Assembly: GCF_017814435.1 (NCBI RefSeq)
Contig: NZ_JAGJCB010000001.1
Location: 372,656-436,655 of the forward strand
Length of the DNA stretch: 64,000 bases
Source: Mariniflexile gromovii
GTDB lineage: Bacteria > Bacteroidota > Bacteroidia > Flavobacteriales > Flavobacteriaceae
Direction of reading: 5' to 3'
Part shown: positions 43,823 through 52,727 of the stretch, one piece after another
Numbering within the stretch: position 1 is the stretch's first letter
How the letters are laid out: each line of letters opens with the position of its first letter
Made by a program: the position numbers and the translations under genes
The notes under the pieces: model-generated
Told to the model about the DNA's origin: nothing
Database searches by the model: none
What the model saw: the letters and a program-made list of their open reading frames with translations, nothing else

Positions 43823-44827
43823 CTAAGATAATATTTTTACCAGTAACTCTTTTAGTAAATCACCTTGTGGAACTGCATTGGAACCTACACCTTTGCTCTT
43901 TACATCAAATTCCCGAAGGGTTGAAACCACTTCACTTACTTTTCGCATCGGATAATTTCTTGCAGCCGTTACATAATCGTTAACAAAATAAGGATTCACT
44001 TTTAATGCCGAAGCCACATTTCGAGGTGATTTATCATTCAACCCATGAAAATGCAGTAACTGTGAAAAAAAGCTGAACAGTAAAGAAACCGTAACCACCA
44101 TGGGGTTATCTTTGGGGTTTTCGGCAAAATAATTTACAATTCTATAGGCTTTAAGCGCATTCCGTTCGCCAATGGCATGGCGTAACTCAAAATTATTGAA
44201 GTCTTTACTAATGCCTATATTTTCCTCAATATGTTCTGGCGTAATTTGAGTTCCTTTAGGCAGGATAATTTGAAGCTTATCTAATTCATTACTTATTTTA
44301 CTTAAATCGGTTCCTAAAAACTCCACCAACATTTGCGCTGCTTTTGGGGCAATCGTATAATTTTTTGTGGATAAAACCCGTCGAATCCAATCCGCTACTT
44401 GGTTTTCATATAACTTTTTACTTTCGTAAACCACAGCACTTTTTTGTAGCGTTTTATAAAGCGCTTTACGTTTATCAATGGTTTTATATTTATAGTTTAA
44501 AACCAGTATGGTAGATAGTTGCGGTTGTTTTGCATAATCTACCAACTTTTCTATGGTACGCGATAAATCTTGGGCTTCCTTCACAATAATAACTTGGTAT
44601 TCTGCCATCATCGGGTAGCGTTTGGCATTACTTACCACGTCTTCAACCGTTACATCACGCCCATAAAGTACCATTTGGTTAAAACCACGTTCTTCTTCAC
44701 TTAAAACAGTATCCTCAATAAAATCGGATATTTTATCTATATAATAAGGTTCTTCGCCCATTAAAAAATAAATGGGTTTCAACTTTCCGTTTTTTATATC
44801 GGTTACTAATTGTTTTACTTCGTCCAA
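43823..44827 (-). CDS. holA: DNA polymerase III delta subunit
   Basis: The clamp-loader delta subunit that opens the sliding clamp. AAA+-type N-terminal domain with PIYFLMGEEPYYIDKISDFIEDTVL, then the delta fold with NYKYKTIDKRKALYKTLQK and VEFLGTDLSKISNELDKL, and a C-terminal collar helix bundle. No ATG is present. Two TTG codons compete (44827 and 44866); the start at 44827 (LDEVKQLVTDIKNG) gives 334 residues and matches the family N-terminus, whereas 44866 adds 13 residues. It is divergent from the HsdR-N protein gene. Confidence 0.9.
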   Translation of the reverse strand: MDEVKQLVTDIKNGKLKPIYFLMGEEPYYIDKISDFIEDTVLSEEERGFNQMVLYGRDVTVEDVVSNAKRYPMMAEYQVIIVKEAQDLSRTIEKLVDYAKQPQLSTILVLNYKYKTIDKRKALYKTLQKSAVVYESKKLYENQVADWIRRVLSTKNYTIAPKAAQMLVEFLGTDLSKISNELDKLQIILPKGTQITPEHIEENIGISKDFNNFELRHAIGERNALKAYRIVNYFAENPKDNPMVVTVSLLFSFFSQLLHFHGLNDKSPRNVASALKVNPYFVNDYVTAARNYPMRKVSEVVSTLREFDVKSKGVGSNAVPQGDLLKELLVKILS

Positions 44828-44950
44828 ATTCTTCAAATTTTCAAAAAGACAAGCACCAAATTCCAATCTTAAAAATAATTGGTATTTGGCATTTGAATAT
44901 TGTGAGTTTTAATTTTTGAATCTTAACTTTGAAAAATTAATTACAACGCA

Positions 44951-45394
44951 TTGCAAAAACTCAATTTTCCTAAGTTTTCATTTCGATTCAAAAATAGCGA
45001 AAATAAAATTTCTATTTTTGATGACATCCGTAAAAAATTTGTGATTTTACAACCCGAAGAATGGGTGCGCCAACATTGTGTTCAGTATTTGATGATTGAA
45101 AAAAAATATCCGAAATCATTGATTAATGTTGAAAAAGAACTCTCTATCAACAATTTAAAAAAGCGGTACGACATTGTAGTTTTTAATCCCAATGGCAGCA
45201 TACACCTAATAGTAGAATGCAAAGCGCCAAACATCACCATTAACCAAGATACTTTTGACCAAATTGCACGCTACAATTTATCTTTACAAGCTACTTTTTT
45301 AATGGTTACTAACGGCATAAACCATTATTATTGCCAAATGGATTTTGAAAACGAGCGTTATTCTTTTTTAAAAGATATCCCGAATTACAATTAA
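44951..45394 (+). CDS. Standalone type I restriction HsdR N-terminal-domain protein
   Basis: A 147-residue protein starting at TTG 44951. The PD-(D/E)xK nuclease fold is visible: EWVRQHCVQYLMIEKKYPKSLINVEKE (helix), RYDIVVFNPNGSIHLIVECKAPN (about 72-94, Asp and Glu-x-Lys catalytic residues) and QDTFDQIARYNLSLQATFLMVTNG. This is the HsdR_N domain without the helicase or HsdM/HsdS partners. The neighbour is holA on the opposite strand, and the same pairing is common in Flavobacteriaceae, suggesting a housekeeping nuclease (perhaps DNA-repair linked) rather than a restriction system. Confidence 0.83.
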   Translation: MQKLNFPKFSFRFKNSENKISIFDDIRKKFVILQPEEWVRQHCVQYLMIEKKYPKSLINVEKELSINNLKKRYDIVVFNPNGSIHLIVECKAPNITINQDTFDQIARYNLSLQATFLMVTNGINHYYCQMDFENERYSFLKDIPNYN

Positions 45395-45417
45395 AAATGG
45401 ACAATTAAAAATTAACA

Positions 45418-46428
45418 ATGGGGAATGAAATTGAACAAAAATTAAAAATTGCAATTGTTGTCCTTAACTGGAATGGCAAAAAATTATTAGAACAATTTTT
45501 ACCATCGGTTATAGAACATTCAAAAGAAGCTACGGTTTACGTAGCCGATAATGCTTCAACCGATGATTCCGTAAATTTTGTAAAAACAGCATTTCCCTTA
45601 GTAAAAATTATTCAAAACACAGAAAACGGTGGTTATGCAAAAGGTTACAACGATGCTTTAAAACAGGTTGAAGCCGATGTTTTCTGCCTTCTTAATAGCG
45701 ATGTTGAAGTTACCAAAAACTGGTTAACTCCTATTATTGAAACCTTTAATAACGAATTTAACAGCGCCATTATTCAACCAAAATTATTAGATTTTAATAA
45801 ACGAGATTATTTTGAATATGCTGGAGCTGCAGGTGGTTTTATAGATAAATACGGTTACCCATATTGTAGAGGACGTATTTTTAACACCATTGAAAAAGAT
45901 AACGGACAGTACAACGATACCTCAGAAATTTTTTGGGCATCGGGTGCTTGTTTATTTATTAGAAAACATGTGTTTAACGAACTGAATGGGTTGGACGAAG
46001 CTTTTTTTGCCCATATGGAAGAAATAGATTTATGTTGGCGCGCAAAAAACAAAGGTTACGCTGTTAAATATGTTGGTCAATCTACCATTTACCATGTGGG
46101 AGGCGCCACATTAAGCAATACAAACCCTAAAAAAACCTTCCTTAATTTTAGGAATAGTTTGTTTGCAGTAACAAAAAACGCCCAAGGAAACATCTTTTTT
46201 ATTATCCTAATACGGCTAATTTTAGATGGTGTTGCAGGAATTAAATTTTTGCTAGAAATGAAGCCAAAACATATTTTAGCCATTTTGAAAGCACATATTA
46301 GTTTTTATGGCCATTTAAAGCAACTTTTAACACAGCGAAAATCAACAAAAAACAAAATAAAGTACTACAAAAAAGCATCCATTGTTGTCGATTATTTCAT
46401 TAAAAACAATGTGTTTTATAAAAGTTAA
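45418..46428 (+). CDS. Glycosyltransferase family 2
   Basis: A 336-residue GT-A enzyme. KIAIVVLNWNGKKLLEQFLPSV opens the fold, YVADNASTDDSVNFV (about 44-58) binds the nucleotide, CLLNSDVEVTKNWL supplies the metal Asp, and EIFWASGACLFIRKHVFNELNGLDEAFFAHMEEIDLCWRA (about 170-208) contains the acceptor and base region. It resembles rhamnosyl-type transferases of cell-surface glycan synthesis. It ends in a membrane-associated C-terminal segment (FFIILIRLILDGVAG). It starts 23 bases after the HsdR-N gene. Confidence 0.9.
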   Translation: MGNEIEQKLKIAIVVLNWNGKKLLEQFLPSVIEHSKEATVYVADNASTDDSVNFVKTAFPLVKIIQNTENGGYAKGYNDALKQVEADVFCLLNSDVEVTKNWLTPIIETFNNEFNSAIIQPKLLDFNKRDYFEYAGAAGGFIDKYGYPYCRGRIFNTIEKDNGQYNDTSEIFWASGACLFIRKHVFNELNGLDEAFFAHMEEIDLCWRAKNKGYAVKYVGQSTIYHVGGATLSNTNPKKTFLNFRNSLFAVTKNAQGNIFFIILIRLILDGVAGIKFLLEMKPKHILAILKAHISFYGHLKQLLTQRKSTKNKIKYYKKASIVVDYFIKNNVFYKS

Positions 46429-46432
46429 CAAG

Positions 46433-46476
46433 TTGTTTGCAAAAATTTTGTTAAAATCCTGCAAACAATCGTTTTT
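46433..46476 (+). terminator. Terminator-like inverted repeat before the OmpA lipoprotein gene
   Basis: TTGTTTGCA (46433-46441) and TGCAAACAA (46460-46468) are perfect 9-base arms; the right arm is followed by TCGTTTTTT. It fits a terminator of the glycosyltransferase with an 18-base loop, though it could also be an operator for the next gene. Confidence 0.6.
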
Positions 46477-46525
46477 TACATATTTTTGCACAAACAAACA
46501 AGAAATATTAATCCCTTAAATAATT

Positions 46526-47362
46526 ATGAAGAAAATTTTTTTATTAAGTGTATCTGCAATGCTTGTATTAAGCTCATGTGTTTCTAAAAAGCAATTTACA
46601 GATCTTGAAACTAAATACAAAGAATCTCAAGATTTATTAAACTCTGCAACCGTTAAATTAAACACATGTTTAGAAGATAGAGCTTCTGCTACTGCAAGAG
46701 CAAAAGCATTAGAAGAGCAAGTTTCCGATTTAAGAAAAAGTAACGACAACTTACAAATACTATCTTCAAAAGGAGCTAGTAACATCGAGAAAACTTTGGA
46801 AAGCATCAAAGAAAAAGACATGAAAATTACACGTCTTCAAGATGCATTAACTAAAAAAGACAGTATTACACTTGCTGTAGTAACTAGCTTAAAACGTGAA
46901 GTAGGTATCAACGATCCAGACATCGAAATCAATGTTGAAAAAGGTGTAGTATTTATTTCTATTGCCGATAAATTATTATTCCAAAGCGGTAGCTACAATG
47001 TAACTTCAAAAGCTAAAGAAGTACTTGCTAAAGTTGCAAAAGTAGTAAACAGCAAACCAGATTTCGAATGTATGGTTGAAGGTCATACTGATAACGTACC
47101 TTACAATGGTGGTGTATTAATTGATAACTGGGATTTAAGTGTGAAGCGTTCTACTTCTATCATTAGAGTATTACAAACACTTGGTGTAAACCCTGCACAA
47201 TTAATTGCTGCTGGACGTGCTGATTATGTGCCATTAGTAGAAAACAATTCTGCAGAAAACAGAGCAAAAAACAGACGTACTAGAATTGTAGTACTTCCTA
47301 AAATCGATCAATTCTATGATATGGTTGAAAAAGAAATGAAAAACCTTTCTGTTCAAAAATAA
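46526..47362 (+). CDS. OmpA-family lipoprotein (Pal-like)
   Basis: A 278-residue lipoprotein. The lipobox is LVLSSCVSK (Cys18), a long coiled coil occupies about 22-115 (TDLETKYKESQDLL ... ITRLQDAL), and the C-terminal OmpA domain about 140-260 (FISIADKLLFQSGSYNVTSKA, VEGHTDNVPYNG, NWDLSVKRSTSIIRVL, AENRAKNRRTRIVV) binds peptidoglycan. A TATTTTTG -7-like box lies at 46481-46488. It probably braces the outer membrane against the cell wall. It ends with a clear terminator. Confidence 0.92.
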   Translation: MKKIFLLSVSAMLVLSSCVSKKQFTDLETKYKESQDLLNSATVKLNTCLEDRASATARAKALEEQVSDLRKSNDNLQILSSKGASNIEKTLESIKEKDMKITRLQDALTKKDSITLAVVTSLKREVGINDPDIEINVEKGVVFISIADKLLFQSGSYNVTSKAKEVLAKVAKVVNSKPDFECMVEGHTDNVPYNGGVLIDNWDLSVKRSTSIIRVLQTLGVNPAQLIAAGRADYVPLVENNSAENRAKNRRTRIVVLPKIDQFYDMVEKEMKNLSVQK

Positions 47363-47383
47363 TTAGAATTTAGAATAAATAAG

Positions 47384-47412
47384 AAAGCTCAACTGTAAAG
47401 TTGGGCTTTTTT
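47384..47412 (+). terminator. Intrinsic terminator after the OmpA lipoprotein
   Basis: AAGCTCAAC pairs with GTTGGGCTT (one G-U) and is followed by TTTTTT. It lies 22 bases after the stop codon. Confidence 0.88.
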
Positions 47413-47439
47413 TATACTCATTATTTAAAAAGTTATAAT

Positions 47440-47517
47440 GGCGTTTCCCTATCGGGTCAGGCTTTCGGCTATATCTTTTTTTCGTGCCTCAAAAAAGGAT
47501 GCCGCCTCAATCCTTAA
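47440..47517. repeat. Extragenic palindrome (copy 2 of the 21889-22011 element)
   Basis: GGCG ... GGTCAGGCTTTCGGCTATATC ... AAAAAAGGATGCCGCCTCAATCC repeats the arms of copy 1 with a shorter loop (TTTTTTCGTGCCTC). The two copies share the blocks CTATATCTTTTTT and AAAAAAGGATGCCGC. Confidence 0.75.
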
Positions 47518-47673
47518 CCCAGCCTACCTATGTAGTTGAGTAACAAAGCGATTTTAAGTCATGCCGAACCAAAGTGAGACATCACACAAATAAAAAATGT
47601 TGAAGTTAAATCTAAAAAATTATGCGACCTTCGCCCCCATCCGAAGTGACAGGGAATCACCATAAATATAACT
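47518..47673. repeat. Run of degraded extragenic repeat fragments
   Basis: GTCATGCCGAACCAAAGTGAGACATC (47558-47583) is a variant of the palindrome also seen inside menE, and CATCCGAAGTGACAGGGAATC (47638-47658) is another GC-rich repeat fragment. No gene is visible here. Confidence 0.55.
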
Positions 47674-48294
47674 CTAAAAAATTTCTAAACCCCCTTTGCC
47701 TTCTCTCACTACTTCGGGTTCATGTCCTGATAAATCAATAACCGTAGAAGCATGGTTATCACCATAGCCACCATCAATAACCAAATCCACCAAATTATCC
47801 CATTTTTCTAAAATAAGTTCGGGGTCGGTAGTATATTCAATAACCTCATCTTCATCACGTATGGAAGTAGAAATAATAGGGTTTCCAAGTTTCTTTACAA
47901 TTTCTAACGCTATATTGTTTGCAGGAATACGAATACCAACCGTTTTTTTCTTTTTAAACGGATTTGGCAAAGTGCTGGAACCCGGAAGAATAAAGGTATA
48001 GGGCCCAGGAAGTGCCCGTTTCAATATTTTAAAGGTAGAAGTATCAATTTGTTTTACATAATCGCTTAAATGGCTCAAATCGTGACAAACAAACGAAAAA
48101 TTAGCTTTTTCCAACTTCACACCTTTTATTTGAGCCACGCGTTCTAAAGCTCTTAAGTTATTAATATCGCAGCCCAAACCATAAACCGTATCGGTAGGAT
48201 AAATAATTAAACCTCCTCGTTTTAAAACAGCTACTACCTTATCAATCTCTTTAGAATTAGGATTTTCTTCATAAATTCTAACAAACTCAGCCAT
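47674..48294 (-). CDS. tsaC: L-threonylcarbamoyladenylate synthase (Sua5/YrdC)
   Basis: A 206-residue YrdC-fold enzyme. GGLIIYPTDTVYGLGCDINNLRALERVAQIKGVK (about 29-62) is the strongest family block, followed by ALPGPYTFILPGSSTLPNPFKKKKTVGIRIPAN and a C-terminal STVIDLSG. It makes threonylcarbamoyl-AMP for t6A in ANN-decoding tRNAs. No Sua5-specific C-terminal domain is present. It is divergent from the esterase gene. Confidence 0.93.
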   Translation of the reverse strand: MAEFVRIYEENPNSKEIDKVVAVLKRGGLIIYPTDTVYGLGCDINNLRALERVAQIKGVKLEKANFSFVCHDLSHLSDYVKQIDTSTFKILKRALPGPYTFILPGSSTLPNPFKKKKTVGIRIPANNIALEIVKKLGNPIISTSIRDEDEVIEYTTDPELILEKWDNLVDLVIDGGYGDNHASTVIDLSGHEPEVVREGKGGLEIF

Positions 48295-48339
48295 AATAAT
48301 TATCTTGTAATACCGTTAAAAGTAAATATAATTTTTGTT

Positions 48340-49200
48340 ATGAAGTATCTTAATCTATTTTTCTTCTGCTTTGTTCTTTCAATTTCTTTTTTTAACTGTG
48401 AAAACGAAACAATAAACAACTCAAATAACGATTTAAACCCTTCAAAAACATATCAAGAATTAAACATTTCCTATGGAAATGACACCGATCAAATTTTCGA
48501 TTTATACTTACCGGCAAATAGAACTGCAAACACAAAAACACTTATTCTAGTTCATGGAGGTGGATGGTCTTCGGGTGATAAAGTTGATATGGATCCCATC
48601 AAAGATTTAATTCGTCAAGATTTACCAAACCTAGCTATAGTAAATATTAACTACCGATTGGCCGATGCCAATAACAACCCATACCCTATGCAAATTGATG
48701 ATATTACTACCATTATAAACTATCTGAAAACCAATAAAATCAAGTATACCATTTCAGATAATTTTGGCTTTATAGGTACTAGTGCTGGTGGCCATTTGGC
48801 ATTACTTTGGAGTTATGCTTTTGACACCCAAAACAATATAGATATGGTTTGCAGTATTGTAGGACCTACAAATTTAACCGACCCCCTTTATTTAAACAAT
48901 ACCAATGCGGAGTTGCAAGCCATGTTGGATTTATACGGTGTAAATGCCGAAATTTCTTTTTTAGAGGAAGTAAGTCCGTTGCACCGGGTAACAGCAACTG
49001 CACCTCCAACCATTTTATTTTATGGCGCCCAGGATCCTTTAATACCAACTACCCAAGGCACCAATTTACGGGACAAATTGGAAAATTTAAACGTGACGCA
49101 TCAATTTACTTTATACCCCTATGGAGGGCATGGATGGATTGGATTGGATTTATTGGATACATGGATAAAACTAAAAGCATTTACCCAAACACACCTTTAA
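48340..49200 (+). CDS. Alpha/beta-hydrolase lipoprotein (esterase)
   Basis: A 286-residue protein with a lipoprotein-type signal (ISFFNCENE, Cys about 20). The oxyanion motif is LVHGGGWSSG (about 69-78), the nucleophile elbow GTSAGG (about 149-154) and the late catalytic histidine YPYGGHGW (near 269). The Asp is in FYGAQDPLIPTT. It belongs to the HSL/BD-FAE-like carboxylesterase group; feruloyl or acetyl ester substrates are possible. It is divergent from tsaC and has a terminator after it. Confidence 0.9.
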   Translation: MKYLNLFFFCFVLSISFFNCENETINNSNNDLNPSKTYQELNISYGNDTDQIFDLYLPANRTANTKTLILVHGGGWSSGDKVDMDPIKDLIRQDLPNLAIVNINYRLADANNNPYPMQIDDITTIINYLKTNKIKYTISDNFGFIGTSAGGHLALLWSYAFDTQNNIDMVCSIVGPTNLTDPLYLNNTNAELQAMLDLYGVNAEISFLEEVSPLHRVTATAPPTILFYGAQDPLIPTTQGTNLRDKLENLNVTHQFTLYPYGGHGWIGLDLLDTWIKLKAFTQTHL

Positions 49201-49239
49201 TTGATTAACAATATGATATTCATTGTGTTTTTAAACACA

Positions 49240-49278
49240 AAAAAAGCAACTTAAATTGAAATCTAAGTTGCTCTTTTT
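49240..49278. terminator. Bidirectional intrinsic terminator
   Basis: AGCAACTTA (49245-49253) pairs with TAAGTTGCT (49264-49272), with A-tract upstream and T-tract downstream. It separates the esterase and the convergent glycine-rich protein gene. Confidence 0.85.
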
Positions 49279-49308
49279 CGCTATTAACCTTCTTTAAATA
49301 GTATAAAA

Positions 49309-49968
49309 TTATCTCATACCGCCACCTGGAGGTCCTCCCATACTACGACCTTGTTCACCTTGACCAGAGTTAGATGCAGTTTTAGGTTGCTTTTCTTCTT
49401 TTGTTTTTTCTTGATATTTCAACCATTTGCCATATTGTTTTTCACTAAGCAAGGCTTCTAAAGTTTTATTCAAATTTTGTTCAGCTTTTTTTACGGCATC
49501 TTTGGCAGGTTGAATTTTAGCATTTATTAATGCTTTCGGGTCATCCTTTGTATCTGTATATCGTTCTCTGCTATTATTATCTCCTCCCATCTGTTGGTTA
49601 CCCCTCTGCCCTCGTTTAGATTTTAGAGTCGTATTCACATATACATTTAATGTGTCAAAATTATCTTTATTAAGCAATGCAATTTCATCCATTTTAATAT
49701 TGTAAGTTCCAATAGCACGACTTACATTTTGAATCAAATTTTTATCCTTTTTAATTTTACTCTTTTTCATGGCCTCTTCAGCATCATACTTAAAAATACC
49801 AGCTACTTGTGTAGCATTAAATTCTGGCATTTCTTCTTGCTGCTGCATACCGCCACCTCTTTGACCCATACCGCCACCTTGTTGTGGCCCACCCATACCG
49901 CCTCCACCTCGTTGGGCATAAGCTAAACTCATACTCAATACGAATACTAATAACAAAATCTTTTTCAT
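49309..49968 (-). CDS. Secreted Gly/Met/Gln-rich protein
   Basis: A 219-residue protein with a clear signal peptide (LLLVFVLSMSLAYAQ). Directly after it is a low-complexity segment of GGGMG / QQGGGM / RGGGMQQQ units (about 20-48). The middle is helical (ATQVAGIFKYDAEEAMKKSKI and KALINAKIQPAKDAVKKAEQNLNKTLEALL), weakly reminiscent of periplasmic Spy/CpxP-like helical proteins, and the end is again GGPPGGGMR. Methionine and histidine-poor Gly repeats hint at an extracellular or metal-exposed surface, but no function is known. It is monocistronic. Confidence 0.78.
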   Translation of the reverse strand: MKKILLLVFVLSMSLAYAQRGGGGMGGPQQGGGMGQRGGGMQQQEEMPEFNATQVAGIFKYDAEEAMKKSKIKKDKNLIQNVSRAIGTYNIKMDEIALLNKDNFDTLNVYVNTTLKSKRGQRGNQQMGGDNNSRERYTDTKDDPKALINAKIQPAKDAVKKAEQNLNKTLEALLSEKQYGKWLKYQEKTKEEKQPKTASNSGQGEQGRSMGGPPGGGMR

Positions 49969-50245
49969 GTAATTTTTAAGTTTTTTAAATTGAATTGTAT
50001 CTCTACTTTATATATAGATACCAAAACACGAAAAAACTTGTGGTGTGAATATGACTTTTTTTTTCTAATAAATAGGCTTGACCGAAATCAATCTTATACT
50101 ACTGTCTCTTCGAGCATTGCCAAAACCAAAACGTGTTTAGGTTGAAGGTTGCTAGCAAAGCGAATTGAGAGGTTTTTTAAACTTAATAACTTCAAAGCTA
50201 GGTCTCAACTGCACTCGACCTGATAAAAAAGAGGTGATTTCACGA
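49969..50245. repeat. Intergenic region with degraded palindromes
   Basis: 277 bases without a gene. AGGTCTCAACTGCACTCGACCT (50200-50221) has arms AGGTC / GACCT and resembles a dispersed flavobacterial repeat. A broader imperfect inverted repeat pairs parts of 50104-50128 with 50145-50172. Confidence 0.5.
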
Positions 50246-52579
50246 TTAACCTATAACCTCCAACTTGGCAAACCTCAATAATAATTTTTTAACACCTCCG
50301 TGCTGAAACTTAATTTCAGCTTTAACATCGGCTCCAGCGCCTTCTATTTTCATAACTTCACCAGCACCAAAACGCATGTGCTTAACAAGGTTTCCAACTG
50401 CTAATTTACTGTCAAATAAATTGGTATTACTATCAGTAGCTGCAACGGGTTTTAAATTTTTTGGTGTGGTTACTTGGTTTCTTACAGGCTCTTGTTTTGT
50501 TGAACTGCCTTTTTTCAATACGGCTTGTTTTGCAGGTTTAAACCTTATTTTGTTTGGTTCAACATCTCCAAAAATATCAGCATCAAGCATGGGGTTAAAA
50601 CGACGCTCTTCAATGGGTGTGGTAATATCCAAATATTGTTCATCTATTTCTTCAATAAAACGGCTTGGTTCAGAATCTACCAATTTACCCCAACGGTAGC
50701 GCGAGAGTGCATAGGTTAAATACGCTTGTTTTTCGGCACGTGTTAAGGCTACATAAAATAAACGGCGTTCTTCTTCCAATTCACTGCGTGTGCCCATACT
50801 CATGGCACTTGGGAATAAATCTTCTTCCAAGCCCACTATAAACACATATGGAAACTCCAAACCTTTGGCCAAATGTATGGTCATTAATGCTACGTGGTCT
50901 GTATCGCCTTTATCAGCATCTAAATCGGTAGCTAAAGCGACATCTTCTAAAAACTCAGCTAAATTCCCTGTGGTATCGGCCAATTCTTTTTGTCCTTCCA
51001 CAAAATCTTTCATACCGTTTAAAAGCTCCTCTATGTTTTCCATTCTGGTGACACCTTCTGGCGTACCATCTTTTTTAAACTCGCTTATTAAACCACTGGT
51101 TCGGGTAACGTGTTCGGCTAATTCAAAAACATCTGCCGTTTGATTCATTACCTGGTAACTTTCAATCATGGTAACAAAATCTAGAAGCTTTCCTTTAGTA
51201 CCAGAATTCACTTTTATATCGGTCTTATCGATGTTTTTCATTACCTCAAAAATAGACCGTTTGTAACCGTTTGCCGCTACCACTAGTTTATCTATGGTTG
51301 TTCCGCCAATACCCCTAGGTGGAAAATTAATCACACGCTTTAAGGCTTCTTCGTCGGCAGGATTTATAATCAATCGTAAGTACGATAAAACGTCTTTAAT
51401 TTCTTTTCGTTGGTAGAATGACAGGCCTCCATAAATTCGGTATGGAATATCACGTTTTCTCAACGCATCTTCAATAGCACGCGACTGGGCATTGGTTCTA
51501 TATAAAACAGCAAAATCGCTATTGGGCACATGATGTTGTATTTTGTTTTCCCAAATGGTACTTGCTACAAAACGTCCTTCATCACCATCGGTTAATGAAC
51601 GGTTTACCACTATTTTTTCACCTTCATCATTCGCTGTCCAAACTACCTTATCTAATTTGGTTTGATTTTTTTCTATGATGGAATTGGCAGCATTTACAAT
51701 ATTTTTGGTAGAACGGTAATTTTGCTCCAATCGAAACTCTTTTACATCATCATAATCTTTCTGAAAATTCAAAATATTACTAATATTCGCACCACGGAAG
51801 GCATATATACTTTGCGCATCATCACCCACCACACAAATATTTTGAAATTTATCAGCTAAAGCCCTTACAATTAAATACTGCGAATGGTTGGTATCCTGAT
51901 ACTCATCAACCAAAATGTATTTAAAGCGGTTTTGGTATTTCATTAACACCTCCGGAAAACGCGTTAGTAACTCATTGGTTTTCAATAGTAGATCATCAAA
52001 ATCCATAGCCCCTGCTTTAAAACAACGCTCAACATACTCTTTGTAGATATCGCCCAAACGCGGACGTCTCGCCATGGTATCGGCTTCAATAAGTTCTGGA
52101 TTTTGGAAATAAGCACGCACCGTAATCAAGCTGTTTTTATACGATGAAATTCTGGAACGAACTTGCTTATATTTATAAATATCTTTATCAAGATTCATTT
52201 CTTTGATGATAGACGAAATTAATCTATCAGAATCCTGTGTGTCGTAAATGGTGAAATTACTTGGGTACCCTAACTTATCGGCTTCAATACGTAAAATTTT
52301 AGCAAAAACCGAATGAAAGGTTCCCATCCATAAATTTTTCGCTTCACTTGTTCCTACAATAGTGGCAATACGCTCTTTCATTTCACGTGCCGCCTTATTG
52401 GTAAAGGTTAGTGATAAAATATTAAATGGGTCGATACCCTCGCTCATTAAATAAGCAATTCTATAGGTAAGCACACGTGTTTTACCCGATCCTGCACCGG
52501 CAATTATAATCATGGGCCCATCTTTTTGTATGGTAGGCTCTAATTGCGCTTCGTTTAATTGACTTAAATATTTTTCCAA
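50246..52579 (-). CDS. UvrD/PcrA-type ATP-dependent DNA helicase
   Basis: A 777-residue SF1A 3'-5' helicase. Motif Q/I is EAQLEPTIQKDGPMIIIAGAGSGKTRVLTYR (Walker A about 28-35), motif II LVDEYQDTN (about 225), motif III VVGDDAQSIYAFRGA, motif IV YRSTKNI, motif V MTIHLAKGLEFPYVF and motif VI FYVALTRAEK. It works in mismatch or excision repair and replication restart. The C-terminal region (PVRNQVTTPKN ... VGNLVKHMRFGAGEVMKIEGAG) is the PcrA/UvrD tail with a tudor-like domain. It is alone in its operon. Confidence 0.95.
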   Translation of the reverse strand: MEKYLSQLNEAQLEPTIQKDGPMIIIAGAGSGKTRVLTYRIAYLMSEGIDPFNILSLTFTNKAAREMKERIATIVGTSEAKNLWMGTFHSVFAKILRIEADKLGYPSNFTIYDTQDSDRLISSIIKEMNLDKDIYKYKQVRSRISSYKNSLITVRAYFQNPELIEADTMARRPRLGDIYKEYVERCFKAGAMDFDDLLLKTNELLTRFPEVLMKYQNRFKYILVDEYQDTNHSQYLIVRALADKFQNICVVGDDAQSIYAFRGANISNILNFQKDYDDVKEFRLEQNYRSTKNIVNAANSIIEKNQTKLDKVVWTANDEGEKIVVNRSLTDGDEGRFVASTIWENKIQHHVPNSDFAVLYRTNAQSRAIEDALRKRDIPYRIYGGLSFYQRKEIKDVLSYLRLIINPADEEALKRVINFPPRGIGGTTIDKLVVAANGYKRSIFEVMKNIDKTDIKVNSGTKGKLLDFVTMIESYQVMNQTADVFELAEHVTRTSGLISEFKKDGTPEGVTRMENIEELLNGMKDFVEGQKELADTTGNLAEFLEDVALATDLDADKGDTDHVALMTIHLAKGLEFPYVFIVGLEEDLFPSAMSMGTRSELEEERRLFYVALTRAEKQAYLTYALSRYRWGKLVDSEPSRFIEEIDEQYLDITTPIEERRFNPMLDADIFGDVEPNKIRFKPAKQAVLKKGSSTKQEPVRNQVTTPKNLKPVAATDSNTNLFDSKLAVGNLVKHMRFGAGEVMKIEGAGADVKAEIKFQHGGVKKLLLRFAKLEVIG

Positions 52580-52727
52580 AATTGCATAAAAGTTTTACGA
52601 CGTGAAATTAACCATTGTTACGCTTTTAATTAAACCGATTTATTAATAATTATAAACAATTCATATATAATTTCACTCTAGTTAATTTTTAGATATATTT
52701 ATACTTTAATAATTTTTTTATAATACT

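Noticed and set aside
44951..45394. Possible type I restriction system
   Set aside because: Only the HsdR N-terminal domain is present; no helicase, HsdM or HsdS genes lie in the window.
48849..49208. A 119-codon plus-strand frame overlapping the esterase
   Set aside because: It is a +2 shadow; the esterase frame has the catalytic motifs and signal sequence.
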